In this document: in pieces, positions 52,868 to 63,800 of the stretch
How positions within the stretch are numbered: the first letter of the stretch is position 1
Layout: each line of letters starts with the position of its first letter
Source: Liquorilactobacillus capillatus DSM 19910
GTDB lineage: Bacteria; Bacillota; Bacilli; Lactobacillales; Lactobacillaceae
Length of the DNA stretch: 64,000 nt
Reading direction: 5' to 3'
NCBI RefSeq assembly: GCF_001434915.1
Contig: NZ_AZEF01000041.1
Span: 1 to 64,000 of the forward strand
Translations under genes and position numbers: made by a program
The notes under the pieces: generated by a model
Told to the model about the DNA's origin: nothing
Databases searched by the model: none
What the model saw: only the letters and a program-made list of their open reading frames with translations

Positions 52868-54211
52868 TTGACAAATGATCAGCTAGCAATCAATTTGATC
52901 ATAATGTTAATTGTTTTTTACTTTGCGGCTTTCTTTGTAGCAGCTGAGTTCGCATTAGTCCAAACAAGGAAAAGTGCTCTAGAAAGTGCACTTGATGCGG
53001 GTAAGGGCAACAAACGCAAGTTACGGACAGCACTTAAAATGGTGCAAGAACTGAATGAATATTTATCAACGACCCAGGTGGGAGTGAGCCTTTCTGGAAT
53101 TATTTTAGGTTGGATCGGAGAAGGAACGATCGAGCTGTTGATAGTAGATGTCTTACAAGTCACACCAATTAGTACCAGTGCTCTACATGCAGTGGGAGCT
53201 GTGTTAGGTGTTTTGCTATTAACATACTTGGAGGTTGTTTTAACCGAGATTATTCCTAAGAATTTAAGTATCGATATGCCAATGAAAATGTTGATGTTAG
53301 TAGTAACACCGCTGCATTATTTTCATATTATTTTCTATCCTTTTGTTTGGTTGCTAAATGTTTCGGCAATGGGTGTGATCCGACTTTTCGGGTTGCCGCC
53401 GGCAGATGAGAGCAACGATATCTTGACGCAGACCGAAATTCTACGTCTATCTAGAAACGCTGTTACTGGCGGTAATCTAGATAAAAATGACTTGTTATAC
53501 ATGCAACGAGCGTTTGATTTTAATGATAAAGTTGCGAAGGATATCATGGTTGACCGAACAAGCTTGGAAGTTGTTGATATCACAGACTCAGTAAAAACAG
53601 TTGTTAACTATTATTTGCGAGAAGGTTTTAGCCGTTTTCCAGTAGTTGCTAATAATGATAAAGATAAAATTTTAGGCTACGTTTATGTTTATGATTTGAT
53701 TCGGCAGGCACAGGTCGACGGAACAGTTTTAGTCAGCAAAGTACTGCGAACGATTATTACTGCACCTGAAGTGACGCCTATTCAGGGATTGTTACAACAG
53801 ATGATCAAAAAGCAGACACCAATTGTAGTGATCTTAGATGAATACGGTGGTACAAGCGGGATCGTAACCGATAAGGATATTTATGAAGAATTATTCGGGG
53901 TTGTAAAAGATGAGATTGATGATGTTTCAAGTGAATATATTATTAAAACTGGAGACCATGCTTATCGTATTTCTGGAAAAACCACACTTTATGATTTTGA
54001 ACGGTTCTTCAGAGTTAAAAACCGTAGTTTTGACGAAGCAGAAAGTGTTACAATAGCTGGTTATTTGTTGGAGAACTATAAGGTTAAATATGGTGATGTT
54101 ATTACGATTGGTCAGTTTGATTTGAAAGTAACAGAGTTTAACCGTAATTATATTGATTGGCTGGAAGTAACACGACACACGGAAGAAAACGTAGAAGAGA
54201 CTACTAAATAG
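52868..54211 (+). CDS. CorC/HlyC-type protein with DUF21 and CBS domains
   Basis: A 447-residue membrane protein: DUF21/CNNM transmembrane domain (residues 1-200, EFALVQTRKSALE), a CBS pair (about 215-340, DIMVDRTSLEVVD, then PIVVILDEYGGTSGIVT) and a C-terminal CorC_HlyC domain. Homologues are linked to Mg2+ or Na+ efflux; older names call them hemolysins. The start is a TTG with a GGGG site ten bases upstream. Confidence 0.9.
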   Translation: MTNDQLAINLIIMLIVFYFAAFFVAAEFALVQTRKSALESALDAGKGNKRKLRTALKMVQELNEYLSTTQVGVSLSGIILGWIGEGTIELLIVDVLQVTPISTSALHAVGAVLGVLLLTYLEVVLTEIIPKNLSIDMPMKMLMLVVTPLHYFHIIFYPFVWLLNVSAMGVIRLFGLPPADESNDILTQTEILRLSRNAVTGGNLDKNDLLYMQRAFDFNDKVAKDIMVDRTSLEVVDITDSVKTVVNYYLREGFSRFPVVANNDKDKILGYVYVYDLIRQAQVDGTVLVSKVLRTIITAPEVTPIQGLLQQMIKKQTPIVVILDEYGGTSGIVTDKDIYEELFGVVKDEIDDVSSEYIIKTGDHAYRISGKTTLYDFERFFRVKNRSFDEAESVTIAGYLLENYKVKYGDVITIGQFDLKVTEFNRNYIDWLEVTRHTEENVEETTK

Positions 54212-54232
54212 TTTAAAGTATACAGGGATCGC

Positions 54233-54261
54233 TTGACACTGTATTATTGAGACAATACACT
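54233..54261 (+). promoter_or_regulatory. Promoter of proBA
   Basis: TTGACA, a 17-base spacer and TACACT, about 40 bases before the proB start. Confidence 0.8.
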
Positions 54262-54300
54262 TAGTTGATCTAGAATTAGTTACGATGGAGGAAGTTAGAA

Positions 54301-55107
54301 ATGATAGGAAAACGTCAACTCGTGGCTAGAAGAATTGTCGTTAAGGTTGGAACAAGCACACTGACACATGCAAATGGTAAGTTGAATTTAAAAGCAATCG
54401 ACCAATTATGCTATACCCTCAGTGGGCTAGTTAATGAAGGTAAACAAGTTGTACTTGTGTCTTCTGGTGCAATCGGCGTGGGTTTAGGGATGTTAGGGAT
54501 GAGTGAACGACCAGATTCAATCCCACAACAGCAAGCGATCGCGGCCGTTGGACAAACACAGTTAATGACGGTCTATCAACAGCGCTTTGCTATTTATGGT
54601 CAAAAAATTGGACAGATCTTACTGACCCATGACGTGGTAGATTATCCAACAAGTCATCAAAATGTTTTGAATACCTTTGAGAATCTGCTGCGTCTTAATA
54701 TTATTCCAATTGTAAATGAGAATGATACGGTGGCGGTTGATGAGTTGGACCATCATACGAAGTTTGGCGACAACGATCAATTATCAGCAATCGTGGCAAC
54801 TATGATTGATGCAGAACTTTTGATTATGCTATCAGATATTGAAGGCTTCTTTGACAAAAACCCGCGTAAGTATACTGATGCTAGTTTGATATCAAGGATT
54901 ACAGAGATCGATGAGGAAACCTTTGAAAAAGCTGGCGGGCAGGGGACAAAGCTGGGTACTGGTGGAATGATCACTAAACTGAAAGCTGCCCAAAAAATGC
55001 TGCGGGCTGATAAATCAATGATTTTGGCTAGTGGTGAAAACCCATCAATTATTTTTAAGTTATTGCAAGGGGACCTGCTTGGAACTTTATTCCAAGCTCA
55101 CAGATAA
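54301..55107 (+). CDS. proB: Glutamate 5-kinase, short form
   Basis: A 268-residue kinase that phosphorylates glutamate in the first step of proline synthesis. The VVKVGTSTLTHANGKLN N-terminus, VSSGAIGVG and KFGDNDQLSAIVA motifs are present. It lacks the C-terminal PUA domain of E. coli ProB, as is common in lactic acid bacteria. The ATG follows GGAGGAAG. proA follows 13 bases later. Confidence 0.95.
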   Translation: MIGKRQLVARRIVVKVGTSTLTHANGKLNLKAIDQLCYTLSGLVNEGKQVVLVSSGAIGVGLGMLGMSERPDSIPQQQAIAAVGQTQLMTVYQQRFAIYGQKIGQILLTHDVVDYPTSHQNVLNTFENLLRLNIIPIVNENDTVAVDELDHHTKFGDNDQLSAIVATMIDAELLIMLSDIEGFFDKNPRKYTDASLISRITEIDEETFEKAGGQGTKLGTGGMITKLKAAQKMLRADKSMILASGENPSIIFKLLQGDLLGTLFQAHR

Positions 55108-55120
55108 AGGAGCACAGATA

Positions 55121-56365
55121 ATGACGACTGTAGTTGAGTTAGGTAAAAGAGCACAGAAAGCTGCTAGTCAGTTAGGACAATTAGGAACCGTTCAAAAAAA
55201 TAAACTTTTAGAAGCAATGGCACAAGCTTTGATTGAGAAGACGACTGTGATTTTAGAGGCGAATCAAAGCGATTTAGCGGCGGCAAGCGAGCTACCACGC
55301 AACTTTGTTGACCGTCTGACCTTGACTAAGGACAGAATTGAAGCAGCAGCGGCGGGATTGCGCCAGGTCGCCCAATTGCAGGATCCAATTGGACAAGTAG
55401 ACAAAGCATGGGTCAACGCGGCCGGCCTAAGAATAGCGAAGCGTCGTGTTCCACTGGGGGTTATTGGGATTATCTATGAAGCACGGCCTAATGTTACAGT
55501 TGATGCCGCCGCATTATGTTTCAAGTCAGGAAATGCCGTTATTTTACGTGGTGGCAAGGAAGCTTTGCAGTCTAACTTGCAGTTAGCTGCTGTGTTACGT
55601 GGTGTTTTAGCTGCAAATGATGTTAATGCTGATGCGATCCAAATTATTGAGGATACATCACATGAAACAGCGGCTCGTTTTATGGAATTGACAGAGTACC
55701 TTGATGTTTTGATTCCCCGTGGTAGTGCTAGACTTATCCACGCTGTTGTTAATCAGGCTAAGGTTCCTGTAATTGAAACAGGCGCGGGAAACTGCCATGT
55801 TTATGTGGACCGCAATAGTGATAAAAAGATGGCAGCTGATATTATTGTTAATGCTAAGTGCCAACGACCAGCCGTCTGTAACGCTATAGAAAAATTGCTG
55901 ATCCACCAGGATGTTGCCGCAGAATACTTACCCTATATTGCTGCAAAACTTGCACCATACCATGTTGAGCTACGTGGGGATGATACGACGCAAAAAATCC
56001 TGGGGACAGTCGTAAAACCGGCAACTGTGGAAGACTGGTCAACTGAATATAATGATTATATCTTAGCGATAAAAGTAGTCGCTTCTTTTGAAGAAGCAGT
56101 AGCACATATTAATAAGTATAATACTAAGCATTCTGAGACAATTATAACGAATGATTACCAGCGTAGTCAGCAATTTCTTGATCAGATCGATGCTGCGGCT
56201 GTTTATGTCAATGCTTCAACTCGTTTTACCGACGGTTTTGAGTACGGTTTTGGTGCTGAAATTGGTATTTCAACACAAAAGCTGCACGCTCGTGGACCGA
56301 TGGGACTGGAGGAACTGACGACTACTAAATATGTCGTTCGTGGTCAAGGTCAGATTAGAAAATAG
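55121..56365 (+). CDS. proA: Glutamate-5-semialdehyde dehydrogenase
   Basis: A 414-residue NADPH enzyme that reduces glutamyl 5-phosphate. The catalytic Cys lies in the AKCQRPAVCNA segment, and the family block VPVIETGAGNCHVYVD precedes it. The ATG at 55121 follows AAGGAG; a longer frame extends back into proB without a ribosome site. It completes a proBA unit; proC is not in the window. Confidence 0.95.
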   Translation: MTTVVELGKRAQKAASQLGQLGTVQKNKLLEAMAQALIEKTTVILEANQSDLAAASELPRNFVDRLTLTKDRIEAAAAGLRQVAQLQDPIGQVDKAWVNAAGLRIAKRRVPLGVIGIIYEARPNVTVDAAALCFKSGNAVILRGGKEALQSNLQLAAVLRGVLAANDVNADAIQIIEDTSHETAARFMELTEYLDVLIPRGSARLIHAVVNQAKVPVIETGAGNCHVYVDRNSDKKMAADIIVNAKCQRPAVCNAIEKLLIHQDVAAEYLPYIAAKLAPYHVELRGDDTTQKILGTVVKPATVEDWSTEYNDYILAIKVVASFEEAVAHINKYNTKHSETIITNDYQRSQQFLDQIDAAAVYVNASTRFTDGFEYGFGAEIGISTQKLHARGPMGLEELTTTKYVVRGQGQIRK

Positions 56366-56510
56366 TGATTATTGAGAGTTGTGATGGTAAGCTAATTGAG
56401 GATGTTTTTGGAAAAAAGATAAGAAACATGAAGATAATGAATAAAGTAATAGTATTCTAGAAAAGAGTTTATTATAATATTTATGAAGACATTCTAAATT
56501 GGAGGCAGTT

Positions 56511-57485
56511 ATGAGCGCAAAACAGGCAGAAGCATCTTTGAAATTATTCGCGTTAAATTCTAACCCAAAATTGGCAGAAGAAGTTGCACAAGAACTTGGA
56601 GTTCCTTTGAGCAAAGCATCAGTTAATCATTTTAGTGATGGTGAGATTCAGATCAGCATTAATGAAAGCATTCGTGGAGATGATGTTTTCGTTATTCAAT
56701 CAATCTCTGATCCAGTTAATGAAAATTTTATGGAGTTAATGATTATGATTGACGCACTGCGCCGTTCTAGTGCAGGGACGATTAATTTAGTGATTCCTTA
56801 TTATGGTTATGCTCGTGCAGATCGCAAAGCGCGTGCACGTGAACCGATTACTGCTAAGTTGATTGCCAACTTCTTAGAACTTGTTGGAGCTGACCGTGTT
56901 ATAACCATGGATCTGCATGCCGATCAGTTACAGGGCTTTTTCAATATTCCAGTTGACCACTTACTTGCAATTTTTGTTCAGGCTGAGTATTTTGTGAAAA
57001 AGGGAATTACTAATGACGTTGTGATCGTTGCCCCTGATCATAATGGTGTTAAGATTGCCCGGAATTTGGCAACCCTATTGAAGGCACCATTGGCAATCGT
57101 TGACAAGCGTGAAGAGGGATTAAGCCGTAGCGATGAAAATCTGACAATCATTGGAGACGTTAAAAATCGCCGTTGTATTGTTTTTGATGATTTAATTGAT
57201 ACTGGTGAAAAAATGATTGATGCTGTGCGGTCTTTGAAAAGCGCGGGTGCGACAGATGTCTATGCCTGTTCTACTCATCCGATTTTTTCAAAGGGTGCGG
57301 TCGAGAAATTACAGAACTCTGATTATACTGAAATTGTAGTAACGGATACAATTGAAGTTCCCGCTACCAAGAAGATTCCTAAGTTAAAGATTCTTTCAGT
57401 TGCACCAACTTTTGCGAAGGCAATTGATTTAATTTTCAATAATCGTTCGGTAGATTCACTCTTTAATAAAAAACATACTGTTTGA
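56511..57485 (+). CDS. prs: Ribose-phosphate pyrophosphokinase
   Basis: A 324-residue enzyme that makes PRPP from ribose 5-phosphate and ATP for nucleotide, His and Trp synthesis. The PRPP-binding loop CIVFDDLIDTGEKM and the ATP-site motif YARADRKARAREPI are clear, as is FSDGEIQISI. The ATG follows TTGGAGG; the TTG of that site is the open-frame start and is unlikely. Lactobacilli often carry two prs genes, and this could be the second copy. Confidence 0.93.
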   Translation: MSAKQAEASLKLFALNSNPKLAEEVAQELGVPLSKASVNHFSDGEIQISINESIRGDDVFVIQSISDPVNENFMELMIMIDALRRSSAGTINLVIPYYGYARADRKARAREPITAKLIANFLELVGADRVITMDLHADQLQGFFNIPVDHLLAIFVQAEYFVKKGITNDVVIVAPDHNGVKIARNLATLLKAPLAIVDKREEGLSRSDENLTIIGDVKNRRCIVFDDLIDTGEKMIDAVRSLKSAGATDVYACSTHPIFSKGAVEKLQNSDYTEIVVTDTIEVPATKKIPKLKILSVAPTFAKAIDLIFNNRSVDSLFNKKHTV

Positions 57486-57503
57486 TTAAGAATATAATTG
57501 AAA

Positions 57504-57541
57504 GACAGTTCTGTGTGATTTTGCACAGTGCTGTTTTTTTA
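57504..57541 (+). terminator. Terminator after prs
   Basis: A hairpin of ACAG-CTGTGT with GCACAG-CTGT and a T8 tail. Confidence 0.8.
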
Positions 57542-57636
57542 TGGTCAATTATAAAAAGTGAGAGCAGAGAATTTGAATTAATAATATGGTTTGTTGATAA
57601 TATAAGATGACTCACAAGAGAAAGAGGGCTTCGAAT

Positions 57637-58290
57637 ATGTTAGATTATCAACAACAAAATAAGTGGGAGTTCATTGCATCTCCTTTACAATCACCAATCG
57701 CGCTTGAAACAAAACAGGCAGAACAGAAATTAACCAAACAGACACCATTGAAATTTTTAACAGATTATAGTTTTGAAAGTGTTGTAAGCCAAGGCAATAA
57801 TCTGCAGTTCAATGGAAAAGGAACACTAATAGCTAATGGACGTAATTTTGCTTTTCAGCAACTACATTTTCATATACCAGCGGAGCACCTTGTGGATGGA
57901 AAAACTTACCCGATGGAATGGCATTTTGTCCATCAAAATAAATTAGGTCAGAACTTAGTGGTGGCAGTTTTTGTTGTAATAGGGGAAAATAATTCTCAAT
58001 TACAACCTTTTTACAAGGATTTTCACTTAAAAGAAAAGCAACAACAAAAATTTACATACCAACTATCAATGATGGAGTTACTTAAGACACAGTTAAAAAC
58101 AGCATACAATTATCTTGGTTCGCTCACCACTCCGCCGCTAAGTCGTGGAGTGGAATGGTGGGTTCTTCAACGACCGTTAGTAATCGCGCCAGAACAGTTA
58201 GCAGCTCTAAAGAAACGTTTTAACAATAATGCCCGGGAAGTACAGGCAGATGAGGAACGAAAAATTCTTTTGTACGAAACAACCTGTTAA
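57637..58290 (+). CDS. Alpha-class carbonic anhydrase without signal peptide
   Basis: A 217-residue alpha-carbonic anhydrase that hydrates CO2 to bicarbonate. The three zinc ligands are His77 and His79 (LHFHIPAEH) and His96 (MEWHFVH), with the substrate-pocket block LGSLTTPPL. Bacterial alpha enzymes are usually exported, but this one has no signal peptide with the start at 57637 (after AGAGGG) or with the upstream in-frame ATG at 57607. It would supply bicarbonate for carboxylations in the cytoplasm. Confidence 0.9.
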   Translation: MLDYQQQNKWEFIASPLQSPIALETKQAEQKLTKQTPLKFLTDYSFESVVSQGNNLQFNGKGTLIANGRNFAFQQLHFHIPAEHLVDGKTYPMEWHFVHQNKLGQNLVVAVFVVIGENNSQLQPFYKDFHLKEKQQQKFTYQLSMMELLKTQLKTAYNYLGSLTTPPLSRGVEWWVLQRPLVIAPEQLAALKKRFNNNAREVQADEERKILLYETTC

Positions 58291-58367
58291 TTACTTACGC
58301 AAATAGTTTAAAATGAGGATATAGTAAGTTGAACAGCATAATTATGCGAGGATGAGGAGAGAGCCAA

Positions 58368-59684
58368 ATGGAAAGAGATATTACTAAAGATGATTTAGCT
58401 TTTTTTAGAACAGCATTAGATGGGGTACCGGCAGCCAATGTTATTGCACGTGCAGTTCAGAAAAATGGAATCAACGCAACAAGCGAGAATTATGCGGCTA
58501 AGAGAAAGTTAAATAGAGTCTTTTCGGTAGACTTAAAAACAGGTGCAGTAACTAATCAAAAGAAAAGTGGCCGTTGCTGGCTTTTTTCTGCTCTGAATAC
58601 ATTGCGTCATGATTTTACCCAAGAGTATCATGTAAAAGATTTTCAGTTTTCACAAAACTATAATTCATTTTATGATAGGCTTGAAAAAGCTAACAAATTT
58701 TATGAAACAGTTATTGAAACTGCAAATTTACCCTTTTCAGATCGTTACGTTGATAAGCTCTTTACGGATCCTGATGGTGATGGTGGTCAATGGGCTAATG
58801 CTGCGGCATTAATTGCTAAATATGGGGTCGTTCCACAGTCAGTTATGCCGGAAACTTATAATAGTGAGAAAACAGCTGAGATAAGTGAGACATTAATTTT
58901 AAAATTGCGTAAAGATGGTCTTGCTTTGCGGAAGTTAGTTAGCCAAGGAACAACTACAACTGAAATAATTAAAGTGAAAAAAGAATACTTACGTCAGATT
59001 TATCGAATGCTGGTCTACGTATTTGGAGAACCACCAGTTAAATTTGATTTTGAATATCGCGATGATCAAAAGAAATATCACCTTGACCGTGCTTTAACAC
59101 CCAAGGCTTTTTATGCGAAATACGCTGCACGTGAATGGGAAGATTATGTTTGTTTAACAAATGCACCAGATCATGAACTAAACCAGGTTTTTGGGCTTAC
59201 AAGTCAGGATTACCTTTTTACAGGGCAAAAGATTACTTTTTTAAACACGGACATCCAAGTTTTGAAAAAAGCAGCGATCGACCAATTAAAGGATGGAGAA
59301 ACAGTCTGGTTTGGCAATGATGTTTTAAAAGATATGGATCGGCAGCAAGGAATTCTTGATCCGGCCTTTTATAAAAAAGATGCTTTATTTAATATTGATT
59401 TGCGGCTATCCAAAGCTGACCGGTTGCGGACGCGTGAAGGAAGCGTTTCTCATGCAATGACCTTAGTCGGCGTTGATTTAGTAGATAACAAGCCAACTAA
59501 ATGGAAGGTCGAAAATAGCTGGGGTGACAAAAATGGAGATAAAGGTTATTTTATTATGAGTGATGCTTGGTTTGATGACTACGTGTATGAAGTAATCGTT
59601 AATAAGAAATATCTTGATGCCCAACAGCGGCAACTTCTGACTAAAGAGAAAATAATGTTAGAGCCTTGGGATTCATTGGCTTAA
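58368..59684 (+). CDS. pepC: Aminopeptidase C (C1B cysteine peptidase)
   Basis: A 438-residue bleomycin-hydrolase-type aminopeptidase. The catalytic Cys70 lies in KKSGRCWLFSALN, the His in SHAMTLVGVD and the Asn in VENSWGDKNGDKGYF. It has the usual length of lactic PepC and acts as a cytoplasmic hexamer. The ATG follows GAGGAGAG. Confidence 0.95.
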   Translation: MERDITKDDLAFFRTALDGVPAANVIARAVQKNGINATSENYAAKRKLNRVFSVDLKTGAVTNQKKSGRCWLFSALNTLRHDFTQEYHVKDFQFSQNYNSFYDRLEKANKFYETVIETANLPFSDRYVDKLFTDPDGDGGQWANAAALIAKYGVVPQSVMPETYNSEKTAEISETLILKLRKDGLALRKLVSQGTTTTEIIKVKKEYLRQIYRMLVYVFGEPPVKFDFEYRDDQKKYHLDRALTPKAFYAKYAAREWEDYVCLTNAPDHELNQVFGLTSQDYLFTGQKITFLNTDIQVLKKAAIDQLKDGETVWFGNDVLKDMDRQQGILDPAFYKKDALFNIDLRLSKADRLRTREGSVSHAMTLVGVDLVDNKPTKWKVENSWGDKNGDKGYFIMSDAWFDDYVYEVIVNKKYLDAQQRQLLTKEKIMLEPWDSLA

Positions 59685-59775
59685 CAGAGCTGAATGTCAA
59701 CCTGTAGCAGGATGGTTCGTAAATCTTCAAGTTTTTATGAAACTTTACGTTATTATTAAGCTAAATAATCCATTA

Positions 59776-59824
59776 AAATACCCTAAAATTACCAGAAGCT
59801 GTCTGATAGTTTTGGGGTATTTTT
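59776..59824. terminator. Terminator between pepC and aroD
   Basis: AAATACCC-AAAA with its near complement TTTTGGGGTATTT and a T-rich tail, between convergent genes. Confidence 0.75.
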
Positions 59825-59860
59825 CTTTAGAACAACACAGCAGCGATTTAAGTAAAGATG

Positions 59861-60622
59861 TTACTTATAGGAAAGTATATGCAAGGCTTGCCGTAAAGCT
59901 GCAACTGATAATTGTCCAGGAGCAGAAGTTTTAGCCAAAGCTGCAAATGAGAGGACTGAGCCAAAAAGTGGTCCTGAGAGACGGGAAATCTTGCCAAGTT
60001 GACCCATGGACATTGTAATCAGCGGAATGGATATTACTAAATCAGCTTGCCGAGTCGCGTTTAGCAAGGTTAAAACATCGTCGGCATTATGAGGCATAAC
60101 TGCGATTTTAGCAATGTCAGCCTGAAGAGCAGCCATTTGTTTAAGACGGACAACAATTTCAGTTTGCGTTGGTGTCCGCTGAAAATCATGCTTACTCAGG
60201 ATAACTTTGATTCCTTTCTGATGAGCAAGTGAAATAGTATGCGTTATTTCTGGAGAGGACCGCATGAGTTCAAGATCAAGCATGTCCGTTAGATGGTTTA
60301 GAATGATCCAGTTAACTAATTTGAAGTATTGTTTATCTGTTAACTTTCTAACGCCGCCTTCTTGTTGGGTTCTGAAAGTTGTTAAGAGGATGATATCGTC
60401 ACCTAAAATTTGCTTGAGCCGGTGGTGGGTAATGAGATATTCTTCTTCATCTAATACGTTCGTATAAAAATCAATTCGCCATTCGACAACATCTGGCTTG
60501 GCTGTAACTACTTGCTGAGCTTCTTGTCTAAGCTGTATCTGGGTTGAACTAGTCAGAGAAACGGCAATTTTTGTTTCGCCTGATGTGAAAATAGTTTGTT
60601 TAACTTGTAGTTTTTTTGGCAT
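59861..60622 (-). CDS. aroD: 3-Dehydroquinate dehydratase, type I
   Basis: A 253-residue Schiff-base enzyme of the shikimate pathway. The N-terminal VVEWRIDFY motif, the catalytic His in LSKHDFQRTP and the Schiff-base Lys in IAKIAVMP are visible. I start at the ATG at 60622 after GAAAGGGAG; the open frame starts at a TTG inside that site. It is alone, with no other shikimate gene nearby. Confidence 0.94.
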   Translation of the reverse strand: MPKKLQVKQTIFTSGETKIAVSLTSSTQIQLRQEAQQVVTAKPDVVEWRIDFYTNVLDEEEYLITHHRLKQILGDDIILLTTFRTQQEGGVRKLTDKQYFKLVNWIILNHLTDMLDLELMRSSPEITHTISLAHQKGIKVILSKHDFQRTPTQTEIVVRLKQMAALQADIAKIAVMPHNADDVLTLLNATRQADLVISIPLITMSMGQLGKISRLSGPLFGSVLSFAALAKTSAPGQLSVAALRQALHILSYK

Positions 60623-60804
60623 CCCGCAGTAGCTCCCTTTCAATACTATATTTTATTCAGTGTAACAATAGAAGGCTAGTAAAGCCATCTTTACCTATAC
60701 CTAGACCAAATGTGACTGAGCAAGGAGGATGGGGTTTATGCCTCCTATCTAGAGGATTAGATGTTAGAATAATAATTAGAAGAAATATGTAAGGAGGAAA
60801 TGGT

Positions 60805-63800
60805 ATGAGCTTAGGGTTCGTTTTGGGTAAGGCTTCACGGGATCACCAAATAGAATTGGTAAAAGAAATTGCAGAATTAAAAAAGAAGGATCCACGCGGA
60901 ACCTTTTTTTATCTGGTCCCTAATCATATTAAATTCGCATCTGAAGTTAAGACTTTACAAATGCTGCGGACTTTAGAACAGCCAACTAAGCAGCTTTTTG
61001 CAGCAACAAATGTACAAGTATTTTCATTTACCCGTTTAGCGTGGTTTTTTCTTAAGAACACAGCTTTTTATCAGATACCCCGTCTTTCACAGGCTGGACT
61101 AAATATGATTGTTCAAAATATCTTGCAGCTGCATCAAGACGAGTTAACGATCTTTAAAAGCGAACAAACCCAGATTGGTTTTGTTAGCCAGTTAGTTAAA
61201 CAATTGGTTGAATTACGTAATGGCTGTGTAGCAAGTGACGATTTAACAGCAATGATAACTTCGTTGGAAGGCCAGAGCGAGTCACGGGCTGATCTGCAGG
61301 CTAAGATACATGATCTACAGATTATTTACCGTGCATTTGAACAGGAAACAGTTGGAAAATATAATGAGAGTGCTGATCTTTTAGATGAAATGAGCCGTTA
61401 CTTAGCAAAGCAAAACTTAGAACACAGCTATTTTTTTATTGCGGGTTTCTCACAATTGACAGCAGAGGAACAGCGACTTGTTGAAACACTTATTCAGTAT
61501 GCACATCATGTTCGCATTGCATTAACACTAGATAAACCTTATCCTGCTCAATTACCAGAAAGACATAATCTTTTTTTTCGCTCAGGTAAAATGTATTTTG
61601 AACTATACCAGCGTGCGCGCAAAATCAAGGTTCCTATTCTAGTAGATAAATATGCAAATGAAATCCGGTTACATAACAAATCTTTGCTTGCACTGGAGGA
61701 TTACTGGCTCGAAACGACTAAGATGACACCATTGAAGCCGCAGTCGTTACCAGATGAAGAAGGTGTCCAAATCCTTCAAGCTACTAATCGCTTTGTCGAG
61801 GTCCGGGAAATTGCAACTCGGATCCGGCAACTAACAGCTACAGGCTATCATTACCGTGATTTCTTAGTAATGACCCGACACCTTGATTTGTACCAAAATA
61901 TTATTCAACCGGTTTTTGACCAATTTGATATCCCACTTTTTATTGACTTACAAAAGAGAATGACAGAACATCCGCTAGTGGAATTGTTAAATGCGCTTTT
62001 TGCGGTTAAGAAGCGCTATTACCGCTATGACGATCTGATGCGTTTATTGAAGACGGAACTTTTGCTACCACAAGTAGATGGAAAACTTGTTAAAATCGAG
62101 GAGTTTAGAGAGTGTCTTGATTTAACAGAAAATCTGGTGCTTAAATATGGCTTCGAAGGAAAAAAATGGCTGCAGAAGGAAGACTGGATATATTATCGTT
62201 TTACAGATGCAGATACGGGAATCTTAACAGATGAGGAACAAGCTAAAACGGTTAAGGTGAATTTAGTCAGGCATTTTGTTAAAGAACAGCTAGCCCCCTT
62301 CTTTAAGCAACTTGATGCCGCTACTAATGGGCTTGAAGCTGCAACGCTCTTGACCAACTTTTTAGTCGCACAGGGAGTACCGCAACGACTATTGAGTTGG
62401 CGAGAAGCAGCTTTAGAAAAAGGTGATATCGAAGCAGCTGCGCGTCCCGAACAGACATGGGATACTTTTTGCCAGCTGCTAGATGAGTATGTACTTACAC
62501 TTGGCAAATTCAAATTTGACAGTGGGAATTTTTTAGAACTTTTACAGAGCGGCTTTGAAGGAGCTAGTTATAGTCAGGTCCCATCGACACTTGATCAAGT
62601 AATCGTTTCAGAATCAGGAATGGTTCAGATGAACGACCGTAAAATTGCCTTTATGATTGGTTCAACTGATTCTGTTATGCCGGATAATATAACCCAAAAG
62701 AGCCTCTTGTCGGATGATGATCGTCGGAAAATAGAACCATTTTTACAAGAAGACCAGTATTTGACTGAGACGGCTGAACACCAAATGTCAGCTGAAGTGT
62801 ATCTTAATTATTTAGCTTTTATGAGCGGTAGTGAAAGGCTTTACTTGTCATATCCTGCTAGCAGTGATGGTCAAGTTGGAATCAAGCCTTCAAGGTATTT
62901 GGAACATATTCAGCGGCATTTTGGGTTAGAAGTTAAGCTCATCACAACTGAGCCGTCGCTAGCAGACAAACCAGTTAAAATTATTAACGATTTTGTGGGG
63001 AATAAGCGGACTACTTTGACCCAATTATTAAATATTAGTCGGCAGGCAAATATGAGGAAAGTTGTACTACCAACTTCGTGGCAACATCTTTATCAACTAT
63101 TGCGGAAAGACTCACAGTTAAAGCCTTTGGTAGATAAATTATTGGGTAGTTTAGTGTATAAGAATATTCCGGAGAAACTACGGCCAGAAATTATTGAGCA
63201 GCTCTATGGTGAAACGATTAATACGTCTGTTTCCAAGATGGAAGAGTTCTATGCTAATCAATATGCTTATTTTTTGAAATATGGGTTACACTTGCAGGAG
63301 CGTGCAGTCTTCGAATTATCGGCGGCCAATACAGGTGAGTTTTTCCATTTGGCACTAGACTCACTGATGAAGGCTATTGCTAAAACGGGAAAAACAATTG
63401 CTGAAACGTCACAAGTAGAGCTTAATCAGTTGCTGCATGGTATTTTAGTACAGATTAAAGCTTTGCCACAATTTCAAATTTTGAGCAGCTCTAACAGAAT
63501 GGAATATCTTAGTCGCCAATTACTGACAACTGTTCGTCAAATCGGCTGGTCAATTCATCAGCAAGCACAACGAACTGGGATGCGCCCGTTAAAAACAGAA
63601 GTTCTTTTCGGACATGTGGGTGCTCGTGATGGTCTACGGCCGCTGACCTTTGCACTGCCGCATGGGAAAAAGGTTAATGTCCGCGGAAAAATTGATCGTA
63701 TCGATTATATGCAAACTACTGATAAGAATTATTTAGGTATCGTGGATTATAAGTCTAGTGCACATATATTTGACTTTGGAGATGCATATTATGGTTTGGC

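Noticed and set aside
62193-62513. 106-residue minus-strand frame
   Set aside because: Shadow of rexB, whose frame is continuous through the region.
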